A stretch of DNA of 64,000 nt from JAUMBM01 sp964441755. GTDB lineage: Bacteria > Bacteroidota > Bacteroidia > Chitinophagales > Saprospiraceae. Both the position numbers and the translations under genes were made by a program. The first letter of the stretch is position 1. Each line of letters begins with the position of its first letter. Of the stretch, positions 34,295 to 43,269 are shown one piece after another. The notes below the pieces were generated by a model. The model had not been told where the DNA came from. It saw nothing but the letters and a program-made list of their open reading frames with translations, and did not search any database. The stretch lies in assembly GCA_964441755.1 (NCBI GenBank), contig CAYTVG010000015.1:49148-113147 (forward strand), given 5' to 3'.

Positions 34295-35313
34295 GTAAAA
34301 AAGAAATTGCGCTTTTCAATGTGTCTTTTCTCGACCTGCTGTCTGGTGCGCTGGCTGCAGTCATTCTTCTCTTCATCCTGGTACCCAAGACCGTCACCGA
34401 TACCTTACCCCCCAGTATTGAAGAGGCACGCAGCAGTGCCCGCGAGCTGGACAGCCTGCTGCAGCGGGTCAAAGGCAACATCCCCGAAGAGGAGTATCGT
34501 GCCATCATGGATCGCTCCTCCTCCCTGCAGGCTTCCTTGGGTAAAATTGAGGCCGACTACAAACGATTGCTTGCACTTAATCAGGAACTTAGCGAGCGAC
34601 TGGCCAAACTTGACAGCCTCAATCGCAGCTTGCAGGATTCCGTTAGGCAGCAGGCCGCAGAAATCAATAACCGCCAGGAGCGTATCGAAGAACTCTTGGA
34701 GCATATTCGACAGCTGGAGGTAATTATTCGTGATCTGGAAGAACGTCTCAATACGACCGTCCAGTTACCTACGCTTCCTGAAGATAAAGAATATGTAGAA
34801 AAGACCAAAGAGGATACCCTGGTTAAGACAAAAATCATAGAAGACGATCCTACCAAAGGTATCTATGCCTTTGGTTTCAACCCGCCCATGGGTATCCGCA
34901 TAGACTGGCCGGAGAAAGAAGTTGCTGTGCAGCTGATTCTTGAAAATGAAAAAGGACAGTATGTCGATGCACTTGATCGAAACCGTAGCTGGGGCACGCA
35001 GGCAAAGTTACCCTCAAAGATCGTCAGTACACCCCACATGGTCATTCTGCAAAAAAATGAGATAGTCCCCGGTGTGTACAAAGTCTATGCCAATATTAAT
35101 AAGAAAACCTCTCCGCCGGCGATGGTGAGTGGCATGATTACACTCAACCCTCCGCAGCCGGAGGGGACTCCCCCGAGACCGCAGTTTATTTATATCAGCC
35201 CACGACAAGTCAACCCGTCGCCGGAGCCCTACCGCAATTTACCCAACTCCGGTACCTTGCTGGGGGTACTGACATTAACAGAAACGAATATGACATTTGA
35301 AGAAGTACGTTAA
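34291..35313 (+). CDS. MotB/ExbD-like single-span protein with coiled coil
   Basis: A 340-residue protein. One N-terminal membrane helix (about 12-32, FLDLLSGALAAVILLFILVP) has an aspartate at residue 15 at its entry, the position and kind of residue that carries protons in MotB, ExbD and ZorB. A long coiled coil (about 42-155) and a C-terminal beta-rich domain follow. There is no OmpA-type peptidoglycan-binding domain. The next gene is a MotA/ExbB-like channel, making a stator-like pair. The start overlaps the kinase gene by ATGA. The ion-carrier role is inferred from topology and the pairing. Confidence 0.75.
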   Translation: MSKKEIALFNVSFLDLLSGALAAVILLFILVPKTVTDTLPPSIEEARSSARELDSLLQRVKGNIPEEEYRAIMDRSSSLQASLGKIEADYKRLLALNQELSERLAKLDSLNRSLQDSVRQQAAEINNRQERIEELLEHIRQLEVIIRDLEERLNTTVQLPTLPEDKEYVEKTKEDTLVKTKIIEDDPTKGIYAFGFNPPMGIRIDWPEKEVAVQLILENEKGQYVDALDRNRSWGTQAKLPSKIVSTPHMVILQKNEIVPGVYKVYANINKKTSPPAMVSGMITLNPPQPEGTPPRPQFIYISPRQVNPSPEPYRNLPNSGTLLGVLTLTETNMTFEEVR

Positions 35314-35327
35314 AAATTACTACAACC

Positions 35328-36080
35328 ATGAAAGATAAAACAATCAATCTGCTCATCAGCTTTTTTACAGGCATTCTGCTGGTGTTGTTTTTCTATCTCC
35401 TCAGCATGGCCGTAGAGGAGGGTTCTTTTGCTCACCGCCTGCTGGTTATGCTGGGGGGAGACCTGCCGGCAGGTCTCATTCAAGGCTTTACTTATATCCT
35501 TTTTTGTTACGGGGTGCTGGATATCTTTCGGCTTCGCCGAAGCATCGACCGCGAGTGGCAATCACTGGGCATGCATCTGTTACCAGAGAAAGAGCAACTG
35601 GTACTCGGACCTGAGGAGGTCGCCGGCATCAAGCTGAAAATGATTGATATTCAGGCAAGGGAGGATTTTATTATGGTCGATCTTATCAAACAGGCCTGTA
35701 CCAAATTTCGAGCCAACAAGTCGGTGTCCGAAGCCCTGGATCTCCTCACGGTGCAATCAGCCGTTTACCTGCGCGAGAGTGAAAGCGAACAGTCAATGAT
35801 TCGTTATGTCATTGGCGCCATCCCGTCTGTAGGTTTTATCGGTACGGTCATCGGTATCGCTGCTTCTTTGGGAGCCGCCAACGATGCCATCACTTCGGCG
35901 GGTATCAGCAAAATTACCGGACTGCTCAACATCGCTTTTGATACTACCTTGGTAGCTCTGGTGCTGAGCATCTTCCTGCTGTTTTTTTTCCATCGGCTCG
36001 AGGAAAAAGTGGAAAAGACCCATACGGCTATTGAGAGCTATATCCTGGAGAATCTCATCAATCGTATATACGTCCGCTGA
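35328..36080 (+). CDS. MotA/TolQ/ExbB-family proton channel protein
   Basis: A 250-residue protein with four membrane helices: about 8-28, 48-68, 160-182 and 196-222, with a long cytoplasmic segment between the second and third. The third and fourth carry the family motif regions YVIGAIPSVGFIGTVIGIAA and ITGLLNIAFDTTLVALVLS. With the preceding gene it should form an ion-driven stator. The last base of its stop codon is the first base of the next start (TGATG), so it is coupled to the phosphatase. Confidence 0.88.
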   Translation: MKDKTINLLISFFTGILLVLFFYLLSMAVEEGSFAHRLLVMLGGDLPAGLIQGFTYILFCYGVLDIFRLRRSIDREWQSLGMHLLPEKEQLVLGPEEVAGIKLKMIDIQAREDFIMVDLIKQACTKFRANKSVSEALDLLTVQSAVYLRESESEQSMIRYVIGAIPSVGFIGTVIGIAASLGAANDAITSAGISKITGLLNIAFDTTLVALVLSIFLLFFFHRLEEKVEKTHTAIESYILENLINRIYVR

Positions 36081-37468
36081 TGAAGTCTGCCGAGAGCGAT
36101 ATCCGGATGCAAGTGGCTGCCCGCATGGATGTGGGCAGGCGCAGAGAGCAGCAGGAGGATCACTTTGGCCTGTGCGTAGACCTTGGTGCCGACAACTGGT
36201 CATTTACTGCTGATGCTGTTCGGCAATTGCCCGCGCTGGGCGCGCTGTTGGTAGTAGCTGACGGTATGGGAGGGCAAAATGCCGGTGAGCAGGCTTCTCT
36301 GGCAGCAGTGGCTGCTGTCCGCTCATTTTTTACACCCTGCAAGGACTGGTCGGTACCGCCGACCAAACCCGCTGAGTTGTTGAAAGAAGCAGCGATTTTT
36401 GCGCATCGGGAAGTTGTCCGACTGGCCGCTGCCGACGCTCGTTACGAAGGAATGGGCACCACATTGGTGATGGTCTGGTGGTTGGGCAACCAGGCTTATC
36501 TCTGCTGGATTGGCGACAGCCGATGCTACTTATTTCGCGATGGTCAGCTGCGCTGTCTGACGAAAGATCACTCCTATGTGCAGCATCTTATCGATACCGG
36601 AGCTCTAAGCATTGAGGAGGCCGAGTTTTTTCCGCATCGCAATGTAATTATGCAGAGCCTTGGACAGGCAGCGCTGCCCAGCCCCGATGTAAGTGAACTG
36701 TCGTTGCAACCCCATGACCTCCTGCTATTGTGCACTGACGGACTCAACGGCATGCTGCCGGATGCTCAGATCAGCGACATTATGGAGGCAGGCTACAGCC
36801 CTTCTCAGCTCGCAGGTATGCTGGTGGAGGCTGCCAATGCTGCAGGTGGACATGATAATATTACGGTGGTTTTGGCTACCTGGCCAGCGACGGCCTCCGC
36901 TTCCAACGGACCTTTCGACTCATTTAGCCGTCCGGCAACGGTTGCACCGCCCAAGGAAAGGCCTGGCATGGCATCAGTCACACCATCAACTAAATATACT
37001 CCGCCGGCCGGCAACCGCAGCTCCGGCGGCCTGCTGACGGCCTGGCTGCTGCTCGGCTTTTCGATGCTGGCTATTGGGGTTTTACTCACAGCCGTCCGTT
37101 ACTTTAGCTGGCGGCAGGAAGTCACAACACTACCAACAGCTGAAAAAACACGAGATGGAGGAGAGACAACCGATACAATCCGGACCCCTGCTTCCACGCC
37201 ACCCAATGGCGGCTACGTATTGCAGGTGAATGCCTTCGAGCAGCGCGTCAATGCCGAGGCGGAGCGTAAAGAACTGACCGGTATTAATGGACTGAACGAA
37301 GCACGCATGCTCATTTTTGTCGATAGTAGCCAGCAGGCTGCCCGCTACTATAAATTACTGATTACAGGTTTTAGCCGTCGGGAGGAAGCAGATTCCTTTC
37401 GCACGTCCAGCGAAAGGCTTAAACATGCATTGGTCGTACCGGCTTTTCATTTTTCTGTTCTACAATAA
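36080..37468 (+). CDS. Membrane PP2C Ser/Thr phosphatase with SPOR-like tail
   Basis: A 462-residue protein. Residues 1-268 are a PP2C phosphatase with all metal residues: D27 (REQQEDH), D61 (VADGMGG), the GMGTT and GDSR motifs (124-128, 145-148), D220 (CTDG), and GGHDN (256-260). A proline-rich linker leads to one membrane helix (318-340). The last ~80 residues (GGYVLQVNAFEQR, YYKLLITGFSRREEAD) look like a SPOR domain, which in other proteins binds denuded peptidoglycan in the periplasm. It would couple wall sensing outside to dephosphorylation inside. It probably reverses the neighbouring kinases. Confidence 0.85.
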   Translation: MKSAESDIRMQVAARMDVGRRREQQEDHFGLCVDLGADNWSFTADAVRQLPALGALLVVADGMGGQNAGEQASLAAVAAVRSFFTPCKDWSVPPTKPAELLKEAAIFAHREVVRLAAADARYEGMGTTLVMVWWLGNQAYLCWIGDSRCYLFRDGQLRCLTKDHSYVQHLIDTGALSIEEAEFFPHRNVIMQSLGQAALPSPDVSELSLQPHDLLLLCTDGLNGMLPDAQISDIMEAGYSPSQLAGMLVEAANAAGGHDNITVVLATWPATASASNGPFDSFSRPATVAPPKERPGMASVTPSTKYTPPAGNRSSGGLLTAWLLLGFSMLAIGVLLTAVRYFSWRQEVTTLPTAEKTRDGGETTDTIRTPASTPPNGGYVLQVNAFEQRVNAEAERKELTGINGLNEARMLIFVDSSQQAARYYKLLITGFSRREEADSFRTSSERLKHALVVPAFHFSVLQ

Positions 37469-37476
37469 CCAATCAC

Positions 37477-39543
37477 ATGGAGTACACAAAGGGAGAACTG
37501 GTTTACAACCGCTACCGCCTGCAGGAGCCTTTGGGTGACGGAGGTTTTTCTAAGGTGTGGAAAGCTGTTGATGAAGATGCAATGACTATAGTAGCCATCA
37601 AATTATTCTCAGTGCGGGATGCCGAAGGGATTGAATTTTGCCGAAGCGAATATCAGCAAACATTTGACCTGCATCATCCGCATATCCTGAAGCCTTCATT
37701 TTTTGGTGTCGACCGCAATGTCACTCCGTTTCTGTTAATGCCTTTTTGTAGCAGGGGCAGTCTTGAAAACAGGCGGCTTACGGAGCGGGAGATTGCCCGG
37801 CTGTTACTGCAGCTGGGAAGTGCTCTTGCGTACCTGCACGGGCTGCCAAGCCCGGTGGTTCATTATGACCTTCGCCCTGACAACGTACTTGTCAACGATG
37901 CCGGTGAGTATATGCTGAGTGATTTTGGTATCAGCCGAAAACTCGAACTTCGATTGACCAAACCTATGGCAGGCAGCGGCAATTACAGCCGGGGACTCAC
38001 CCCCATGCCCTATCGTGCACCAGAGCTGTGCACCACAGAAACAGATGAGCATTTCGCAAATACACGTACCGATATCTGGGCGTTGGGCGCTACGGCTTAC
38101 TATCTGGCTACGGGTATGCCGCCTTTTCTGGAGCAGGGAGGCTACGCTCAAAATCTCCATACCGGTGCTGACAATCCACTGCTGTCATTACCAAGACATT
38201 GGCCGTCCTCCTTATCATCCTCTCTGCTGGCGCTTATTACCGGCTGCCTGTCTAAAGCTTCCTGGGAAAGACCCGATGCGCAGCAATTGGTAGATGAAGC
38301 CAATCACTTCTTACTGACAGGTGAGTGGCGACGATCGTCGCGGAGTATGCAGCCTCCACCACTTGCCCACTCGCAACAAAATGATCAGTCTGCCGGAACC
38401 CTCGAAGAAACAAGCCCGGACGCAGGCTATTATACTGCACCGCCCTGGCAGCGGAATGCAAGCCCGAAAGCTCCTGACAACGGACGCTACTCTTCAGGAA
38501 AAGTTACCGGCAACCGAACAGCTATTGTCGTAGCAGGGAGCATTGGCATTTTGGTGGTACTCGCTATGATGACGGCCGCCTGGCGGTTTGCGAGTTATCA
38601 AAAATGGGTAAAATCGGGTGATAATGCCTGGGGGCGGGCTGATTGGGCAGCAGCAGAGGATGCCTATGCCTATGCAATGGGCTACAGCTTGTTCAGAACT
38701 CGACAACTGGAGGCTGCCTGGCATAATGCACGTAAAGAGCGGCGACTTGCCACCTACGAAACTGTCGGCCGCCCGGCTGAAGGTCTGCTGGCCGTGAGAG
38801 ATACGGCTGCCGATGGGCAGCTGCGTTGGGGTTATGTAGATACCAGCGGTCTTAGCCTGCTGATTGCCCTGTTATATGATGAGGCAGGGTCTTTTGAAAA
38901 TGGAAAAGCTTGGGTACGCAAAGATGAAAATCGATTTCAGATTGATCGTCAAGGGAAGCGGTTGTTTAGTAGCCAGCCTGAGGGGCCTACTCCTCTAACC
39001 GAAGAGAACGAATCTAAGCGGGAAACTCCACAGGGGTCAACAGTACCACCCGATTCCAAACCAACAATGCCGCCTAAAACAACTCCTAAGGTCAGTAACA
39101 CCAGGACAGCGCCTTACAAAGAGCCCAAGCCGTTGTCGAATACTGCTACGCTTACTATGCAAAGGGCTGAAAACTGCAAGAGGACATCGATTGGAAGCGC
39201 CAGCCTGCAGTTGAGACCTGCACAAGAGACAGAACTAAAGACTATCACTGTGTATGCTACAGACTGCGGCAGCCTACGTCTGTCGCTGGCCGGTAGTCAT
39301 CTCGTCAGATCTGTTTCTCAGGGAGTGAATACCATCAACCTGGTCGAGCTGGATGTCCGTCTGCAGGCCAACAATTCCTATACGCTTTCGCTGGATGTAC
39401 AGCCAGGGGGACGTTGTCCCGTGGGATTGCAGCCTCAGCTCGAAAGTGAAAGTAGTTGTGGCAACCGGCTGGCCGGGTCATCCCAGTTGCAGATTAATGC
39501 TAATCCAAATAATGCGATTTATGCAATCAGCTATCGTTATTAG
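37477..39543 (+). CDS. Membrane Ser/Thr kinase with WG repeat and periplasmic beta domain
   Basis: A 688-residue protein. The N-terminal kinase (8-290) has K42, a catalytic loop HYDLRPDN (129-136; Arg-to-Tyr and Lys-to-Arg changes, but the Asp and Asn kept), and DFG 149-151 and APE 181-183. A membrane helix follows (348-369), then a WG-repeat-like stretch (LRWGYVDTSG, about 449) and a threonine/proline-rich linker. A C-terminal beta domain has paired cysteines (about 555-688). It is oriented like PpkA/PASTA kinases: catalytic part inside, sensor outside. The gene starts 8 bases after the phosphatase gene. Confidence 0.85.
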   Translation: MEYTKGELVYNRYRLQEPLGDGGFSKVWKAVDEDAMTIVAIKLFSVRDAEGIEFCRSEYQQTFDLHHPHILKPSFFGVDRNVTPFLLMPFCSRGSLENRRLTEREIARLLLQLGSALAYLHGLPSPVVHYDLRPDNVLVNDAGEYMLSDFGISRKLELRLTKPMAGSGNYSRGLTPMPYRAPELCTTETDEHFANTRTDIWALGATAYYLATGMPPFLEQGGYAQNLHTGADNPLLSLPRHWPSSLSSSLLALITGCLSKASWERPDAQQLVDEANHFLLTGEWRRSSRSMQPPPLAHSQQNDQSAGTLEETSPDAGYYTAPPWQRNASPKAPDNGRYSSGKVTGNRTAIVVAGSIGILVVLAMMTAAWRFASYQKWVKSGDNAWGRADWAAAEDAYAYAMGYSLFRTRQLEAAWHNARKERRLATYETVGRPAEGLLAVRDTAADGQLRWGYVDTSGLSLLIALLYDEAGSFENGKAWVRKDENRFQIDRQGKRLFSSQPEGPTPLTEENESKRETPQGSTVPPDSKPTMPPKTTPKVSNTRTAPYKEPKPLSNTATLTMQRAENCKRTSIGSASLQLRPAQETELKTITVYATDCGSLRLSLAGSHLVRSVSQGVNTINLVELDVRLQANNSYTLSLDVQPGGRCPVGLQPQLESESSCGNRLAGSSQLQINANPNNAIYAISYRY

Positions 39544-41545
39544 ACTCATAGCCTGCCTATTGGTATACTGGCTGTCATCTGCCGGGCGAATACCTGCCCA
39601 GTCGCTTGGTTGTGCCCGCTGCCCGGCAGATACAACCTTCGTGCTTCCCGGCAATGCTTGCGAGTGGGTAGTAGATAGCGCAGCCAGCTGGTTTGCACCC
39701 ATGGTGACCGATTCTTGTGGCGACGAGTTCCTGCGCTATTATCGTTTGGGGGGTTCCCTGTCTATTGACAGTCTTCCCAGCCTTATCGATGTACGCCTGC
39801 CGACAGGAACTACGACCGTCAGTACCTATTTGTTCTACGCCAACGGCAGCAGCGATACCTGCCAGTTTGTAGTTACAGTGCGCGATACTACTCCCCCTGT
39901 GCTCGCTTGTCCTCAAAACATAGGAGTGACCATTACGACGGGCAGCAACTGTAGCTATTCAGCAGCCGGCGCCGAATTTAATCCGCTAAGCTGGCAAGAC
40001 AATTGCGGCGCAGCAGGCCTCAGTTGGGCCAGTATAGTACGCAATCCTGTAGGGGATACATTGTACAGTAGAGACTTCGGTCCGCTTCCCTCGCTGACAG
40101 GGGTTATACTTCCACGAGGAATCTCCACTGTCAGCTGGTATGTCAGGGATGCCGCAGGAAACAGTAGCAGCTGCTCATTGCCTGTAGAAGTATTGGCAGC
40201 CTATGAAGGGCAAATACAACCATTGATTGACGGATCACCTGTACAAGAGACGGCTGTTTGCCTGCAGCAAACTTTCCAGTTGTCCTACATACCTGCCGGT
40301 ATTCCTGTTGTGCGTCGCGAGTGGTGGCGTAACGGTGAATTACTGCCTTTTGACGGGTCTTTTCTGTCGGAACACCCGGCATCAGCAGGCGTTTATGACT
40401 ACCAGCTTCGGATAGTTGACAATGCAGGCTGTGATTATGAACTCGGGTACAGCTCGGAAGTATACTCTCTTCCGGTTCCTGCTATCGAAGGCTCCTCCCT
40501 GCTTTGTGTAGGCAATCGGGTGAGGTTGGAGATTGCAGACAGCTATAGCGAGTATCAATGGACGGTCAATGGTGCGCCTGCCGGTAATGAATCGCTGTAT
40601 ATCAGTGAGCCCCAAACTGAAGAGGGGAGCTACCTGTACCGGGTGCGCGTAAAGGATGGCAATGGATGCCGGGGAGAGGACTCACTTAGCGTACAATTGA
40701 TCAGCAACCCACAACCACAGATTGTGGGAGCTCTCGATTTTTGTGCCAATCAACAAGAGGTGGTCTTTGTGGCGGCAGGAGGTATCCCGGCAGGCAGCGG
40801 GCGAGAATTTGCATGGGAAATCCCTGGCAACTGGGCAAGTGTACGCTACCAGCGGGCAGACAGCCTGGTGATACGGGTGGCAGCTATGTTGCCCCCTCCT
40901 CCTTTCCAACTAATTGTCCGGGAGACCATCAATTCGCAGATTGCCTGTTATGGTAGCGACACATTGAGTTTGTCGGCTCTCAGCGGACAAACAGCACCGG
41001 ATGAGGCAGCCATAGGCTATCTGCCTGCGGGCAATGTGTTGGTTTGTGCCGATGGGGGTTATTGCTATCAATGGGGGTATACGGATCGCCTTTCGGGAAA
41101 CGAAGTATTGTTGGCGGGAGAAAACTACCAGACCTATGTGGCACTCAATGACTGGGAGCCTGCCGGGCGGCAGTATTGGGTGGACACCTGGACAGCGCAA
41201 AATCCCTGTGGCAGCCCGCCTGTCTGCCGTACGCGTTCCTATTACGATCGCGAATTGCCCACGATTGCGACAGAGGCAATTACAGAAGCTTCAGTGCACC
41301 TTTTTCCCAACCCCAACGACGGGCACTTTGAGCTCATAGTAACAGAATGGCCTCACCGTAATGCAAGTGTTGCGATTTTGGATGCTGCCGGTCGGCGGGT
41401 CTGCCGGGCAGACGGGCTTGTAGTGGATTCACGTGGATGGAGGTGGCAGCCTACAGGCAGTGGGTTGTTGCCGCCGGGTCTTTATTGCTTATGCCTGCTG
41501 TATGAAAATGCAGTAGTGGCGACTACCACCTTTATTGTACGATAA
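39512..41545 (+). CDS. T9SS-secreted protein with HYR/Ig-like repeats
   Basis: About 677 residues when started at 39512 (alternatives 39497 and 39521), overlapping the kinase gene end by 32 bases. A signal peptide precedes HYR-like and PKD/Ig-like modules (PPVLACPQNIGVTI; CSYSAAGAEFNPLSWQDNCG), rich in paired cysteines. The last ~80 residues (ASVHLFPNPNDGHFELIV to VVATTTFIVR) are a type A sorting domain that directs export by the type IX secretion system, followed by surface anchoring. It is likely the outer-surface partner of the cluster. Why it lies inside the kinase operon is not known. Confidence 0.85.
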   Translation: MRFMQSAIVIRLIACLLVYWLSSAGRIPAQSLGCARCPADTTFVLPGNACEWVVDSAASWFAPMVTDSCGDEFLRYYRLGGSLSIDSLPSLIDVRLPTGTTTVSTYLFYANGSSDTCQFVVTVRDTTPPVLACPQNIGVTITTGSNCSYSAAGAEFNPLSWQDNCGAAGLSWASIVRNPVGDTLYSRDFGPLPSLTGVILPRGISTVSWYVRDAAGNSSSCSLPVEVLAAYEGQIQPLIDGSPVQETAVCLQQTFQLSYIPAGIPVVRREWWRNGELLPFDGSFLSEHPASAGVYDYQLRIVDNAGCDYELGYSSEVYSLPVPAIEGSSLLCVGNRVRLEIADSYSEYQWTVNGAPAGNESLYISEPQTEEGSYLYRVRVKDGNGCRGEDSLSVQLISNPQPQIVGALDFCANQQEVVFVAAGGIPAGSGREFAWEIPGNWASVRYQRADSLVIRVAAMLPPPPFQLIVRETINSQIACYGSDTLSLSALSGQTAPDEAAIGYLPAGNVLVCADGGYCYQWGYTDRLSGNEVLLAGENYQTYVALNDWEPAGRQYWVDTWTAQNPCGSPPVCRTRSYYDRELPTIATEAITEASVHLFPNPNDGHFELIVTEWPHRNASVAILDAAGRRVCRADGLVVDSRGWRWQPTGSGLLPPGLYCLCLLYENAVVATTTFIVR

Positions 41546-41584
41546 TTAACATGGCTGGCAGCTGTCGGCACACTTAAGCGCGAT

Positions 41585-43084
41585 ATGAAAAAAACAACTG
41601 CAATTCTTTTCTTTCTATCCCTGTTTTCAGGGCTTTCGGCCCAGGACACCATACGGTTGACAGTTAGCAGTGAGCTTGATATTACCCGGCTGAATGTGAC
41701 AACAACCGCCTATGACAGGTTACTGGAGGTGCTGGAAGGCGCTGTAAATACGTATCAGTCACGTGGTAATTTTTATGATCCGCTTAGTGGGAGGCCAGCT
41801 CCTCAGGCAGCAGTTGCATTTCGCAATCTGTTTAAGCCCAATGCGCTGTTGTTTGCAGATTTTACAGAGGTAGCAGGGGCAGAAATCGGAGTGGCTGATT
41901 ATTGCCGCGATCTTGCTTACTATTTTGCCGAAGAGGGGTTTCAGTTTGCCATTCGACGGGCGGCGCTGACCGAATTGTGGTGGGATACGCTATACCAGAA
42001 TAAATATCTTGCCGCTATTGTAGTGGACAAGGAGGCTTTCAACCGGCTGTCGCCCGGCCGACAGGTAAAGCCGGTGCCGGCTGGTCGCGGGCAATACCAG
42101 CTGTTGCTGCGAATAGAGGTTAGTCCTGATTTTGAGAATTGGCAGATTCGGGAAATTATTCGACACCAGCCGATAAGCGGGGTGCAGAGGGTTGTTGATG
42201 ATTACAGCACCTACCTGTCACTGCAGGCTGCCGGCAGCCTACTGCTGGCCGCTTTTGATACACAACCTCTTTGGAAGCAGAAAGCGGATGAAGGGGCACA
42301 GTTGATACACGCTGCCGGGCCGGCTTTTGCCGTAGGCATACAACTGACTACCAACCGCTGGCTTCCGCGATTGCAGGCTGATAAGCACTGGTATCTGCTC
42401 CTGGGTCTTCACTACGGGCGGCAATCGTTGCAGACAGACATGCAGAATTATGCTGTTGCAGTAGAAGCCGAAGCAGGGGGGCTTACTTTTGAGCGCCAAG
42501 GTAGCGGGATCAATGCTTCGGAGCAGCTAACCATCAGCAGTCTTGGTTTGCCATTAGGGGTTGGCTGGACCTTCAAATCTTCTTTTTCTACACGCTGGAT
42601 GATTGAAGCGGTAGTGCTGCCTGCATGGGTAATGCAGATGGAGGCAGTGACACAAGTCAAGGGGGACTACATGGGTAATTTTCAGGTCGGCAACCAACTT
42701 GTGCAGTTGCCTGGTCCGCCGGGAGGCAGCGTTCTCCGACCTGGTAATGAAATGCTGTGGGAAGATCAATACGGACTGGGCAATGGATTACGGGCCACCT
42801 TGGTGCCAAGGACAGCGAATACATTGGGGCTCTGGCTGCGGCTGTCACCGGCTGTCAGCTTTGACTTCAATAGCCGTAATCCTGCTTTGGGTATGCTGTT
42901 GGCGCTGGATGCCTCCTTCAACCTGAGACCGTTGCTGCAGCAGCAGGCTTATCAGCAGCTGCCTTTGGGGCGCGTAGATGATTTGCCTGGCAGCCTGGCG
43001 GCCGGTTGGCTGTCGGGTCTTCGCCATCACAGCTTAGGTGTACGTCTGGGATTGTATTACCATTTCAGAAAATCTAATAATTGA
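41585..43084 (+). CDS. Exported protein with C-terminal outer-membrane barrel
   Basis: A 499-residue protein. The signal peptide (1-19, ending GLSAQ) is followed by a mixed domain (about 25-230: TTAYDRLLEVLEGAVNTY, RNLFKPNALLFADF) and a C-terminal barrel-like half with long strands (about 240-499, ending LGLYYHFR). The layout fits an outer-membrane anchor with a periplasmic N-terminal domain. I do not recognise the family. A possible terminator-like stem (ctcacc/ggtgag, then a T-run) lies after it near 43107-43151. Confidence 0.75.
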   Translation: MKKTTAILFFLSLFSGLSAQDTIRLTVSSELDITRLNVTTTAYDRLLEVLEGAVNTYQSRGNFYDPLSGRPAPQAAVAFRNLFKPNALLFADFTEVAGAEIGVADYCRDLAYYFAEEGFQFAIRRAALTELWWDTLYQNKYLAAIVVDKEAFNRLSPGRQVKPVPAGRGQYQLLLRIEVSPDFENWQIREIIRHQPISGVQRVVDDYSTYLSLQAAGSLLLAAFDTQPLWKQKADEGAQLIHAAGPAFAVGIQLTTNRWLPRLQADKHWYLLLGLHYGRQSLQTDMQNYAVAVEAEAGGLTFERQGSGINASEQLTISSLGLPLGVGWTFKSSFSTRWMIEAVVLPAWVMQMEAVTQVKGDYMGNFQVGNQLVQLPGPPGGSVLRPGNEMLWEDQYGLGNGLRATLVPRTANTLGLWLRLSPAVSFDFNSRNPALGMLLALDASFNLRPLLQQQAYQQLPLGRVDDLPGSLAAGWLSGLRHHSLGVRLGLYYHFRKSNN

Positions 43085-43208
43085 ACCATACCCATGTGCT
43101 GAATTTACTCACCTGTCGCAGGTCTTTCCTTTCCTTGGGGTGAGCACTTTTTGAAGTTAGCCGCTGTCGGCTATACTGCCCCGGGAATATAAAGACTCAC
43201 GAAAGTTC

Positions 43209-43225
43209 TTATCTGGCAGATAAGT
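43209..43225 (+). promoter_or_regulatory. Small hairpin upstream of the vWA-like gene
   Basis: cttatct-ggc-agataag at 43209-43225, within the 185-base gap, the largest inside the cluster. It may mark an internal promoter or regulator site. Confidence 0.3.
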
Positions 43226-43269
43226 ACCAAGGACGCCCAAGGTGATTTGTATAAATAAAATATATATAC

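Noticed and set aside
34291..36080. Zorya anti-phage system
   Set aside because: The MotA/MotB-like pair recalls ZorA/ZorB, but no ZorC, ZorD or ZorE-type gene follows and the B-like protein lacks the OmpA-type end.
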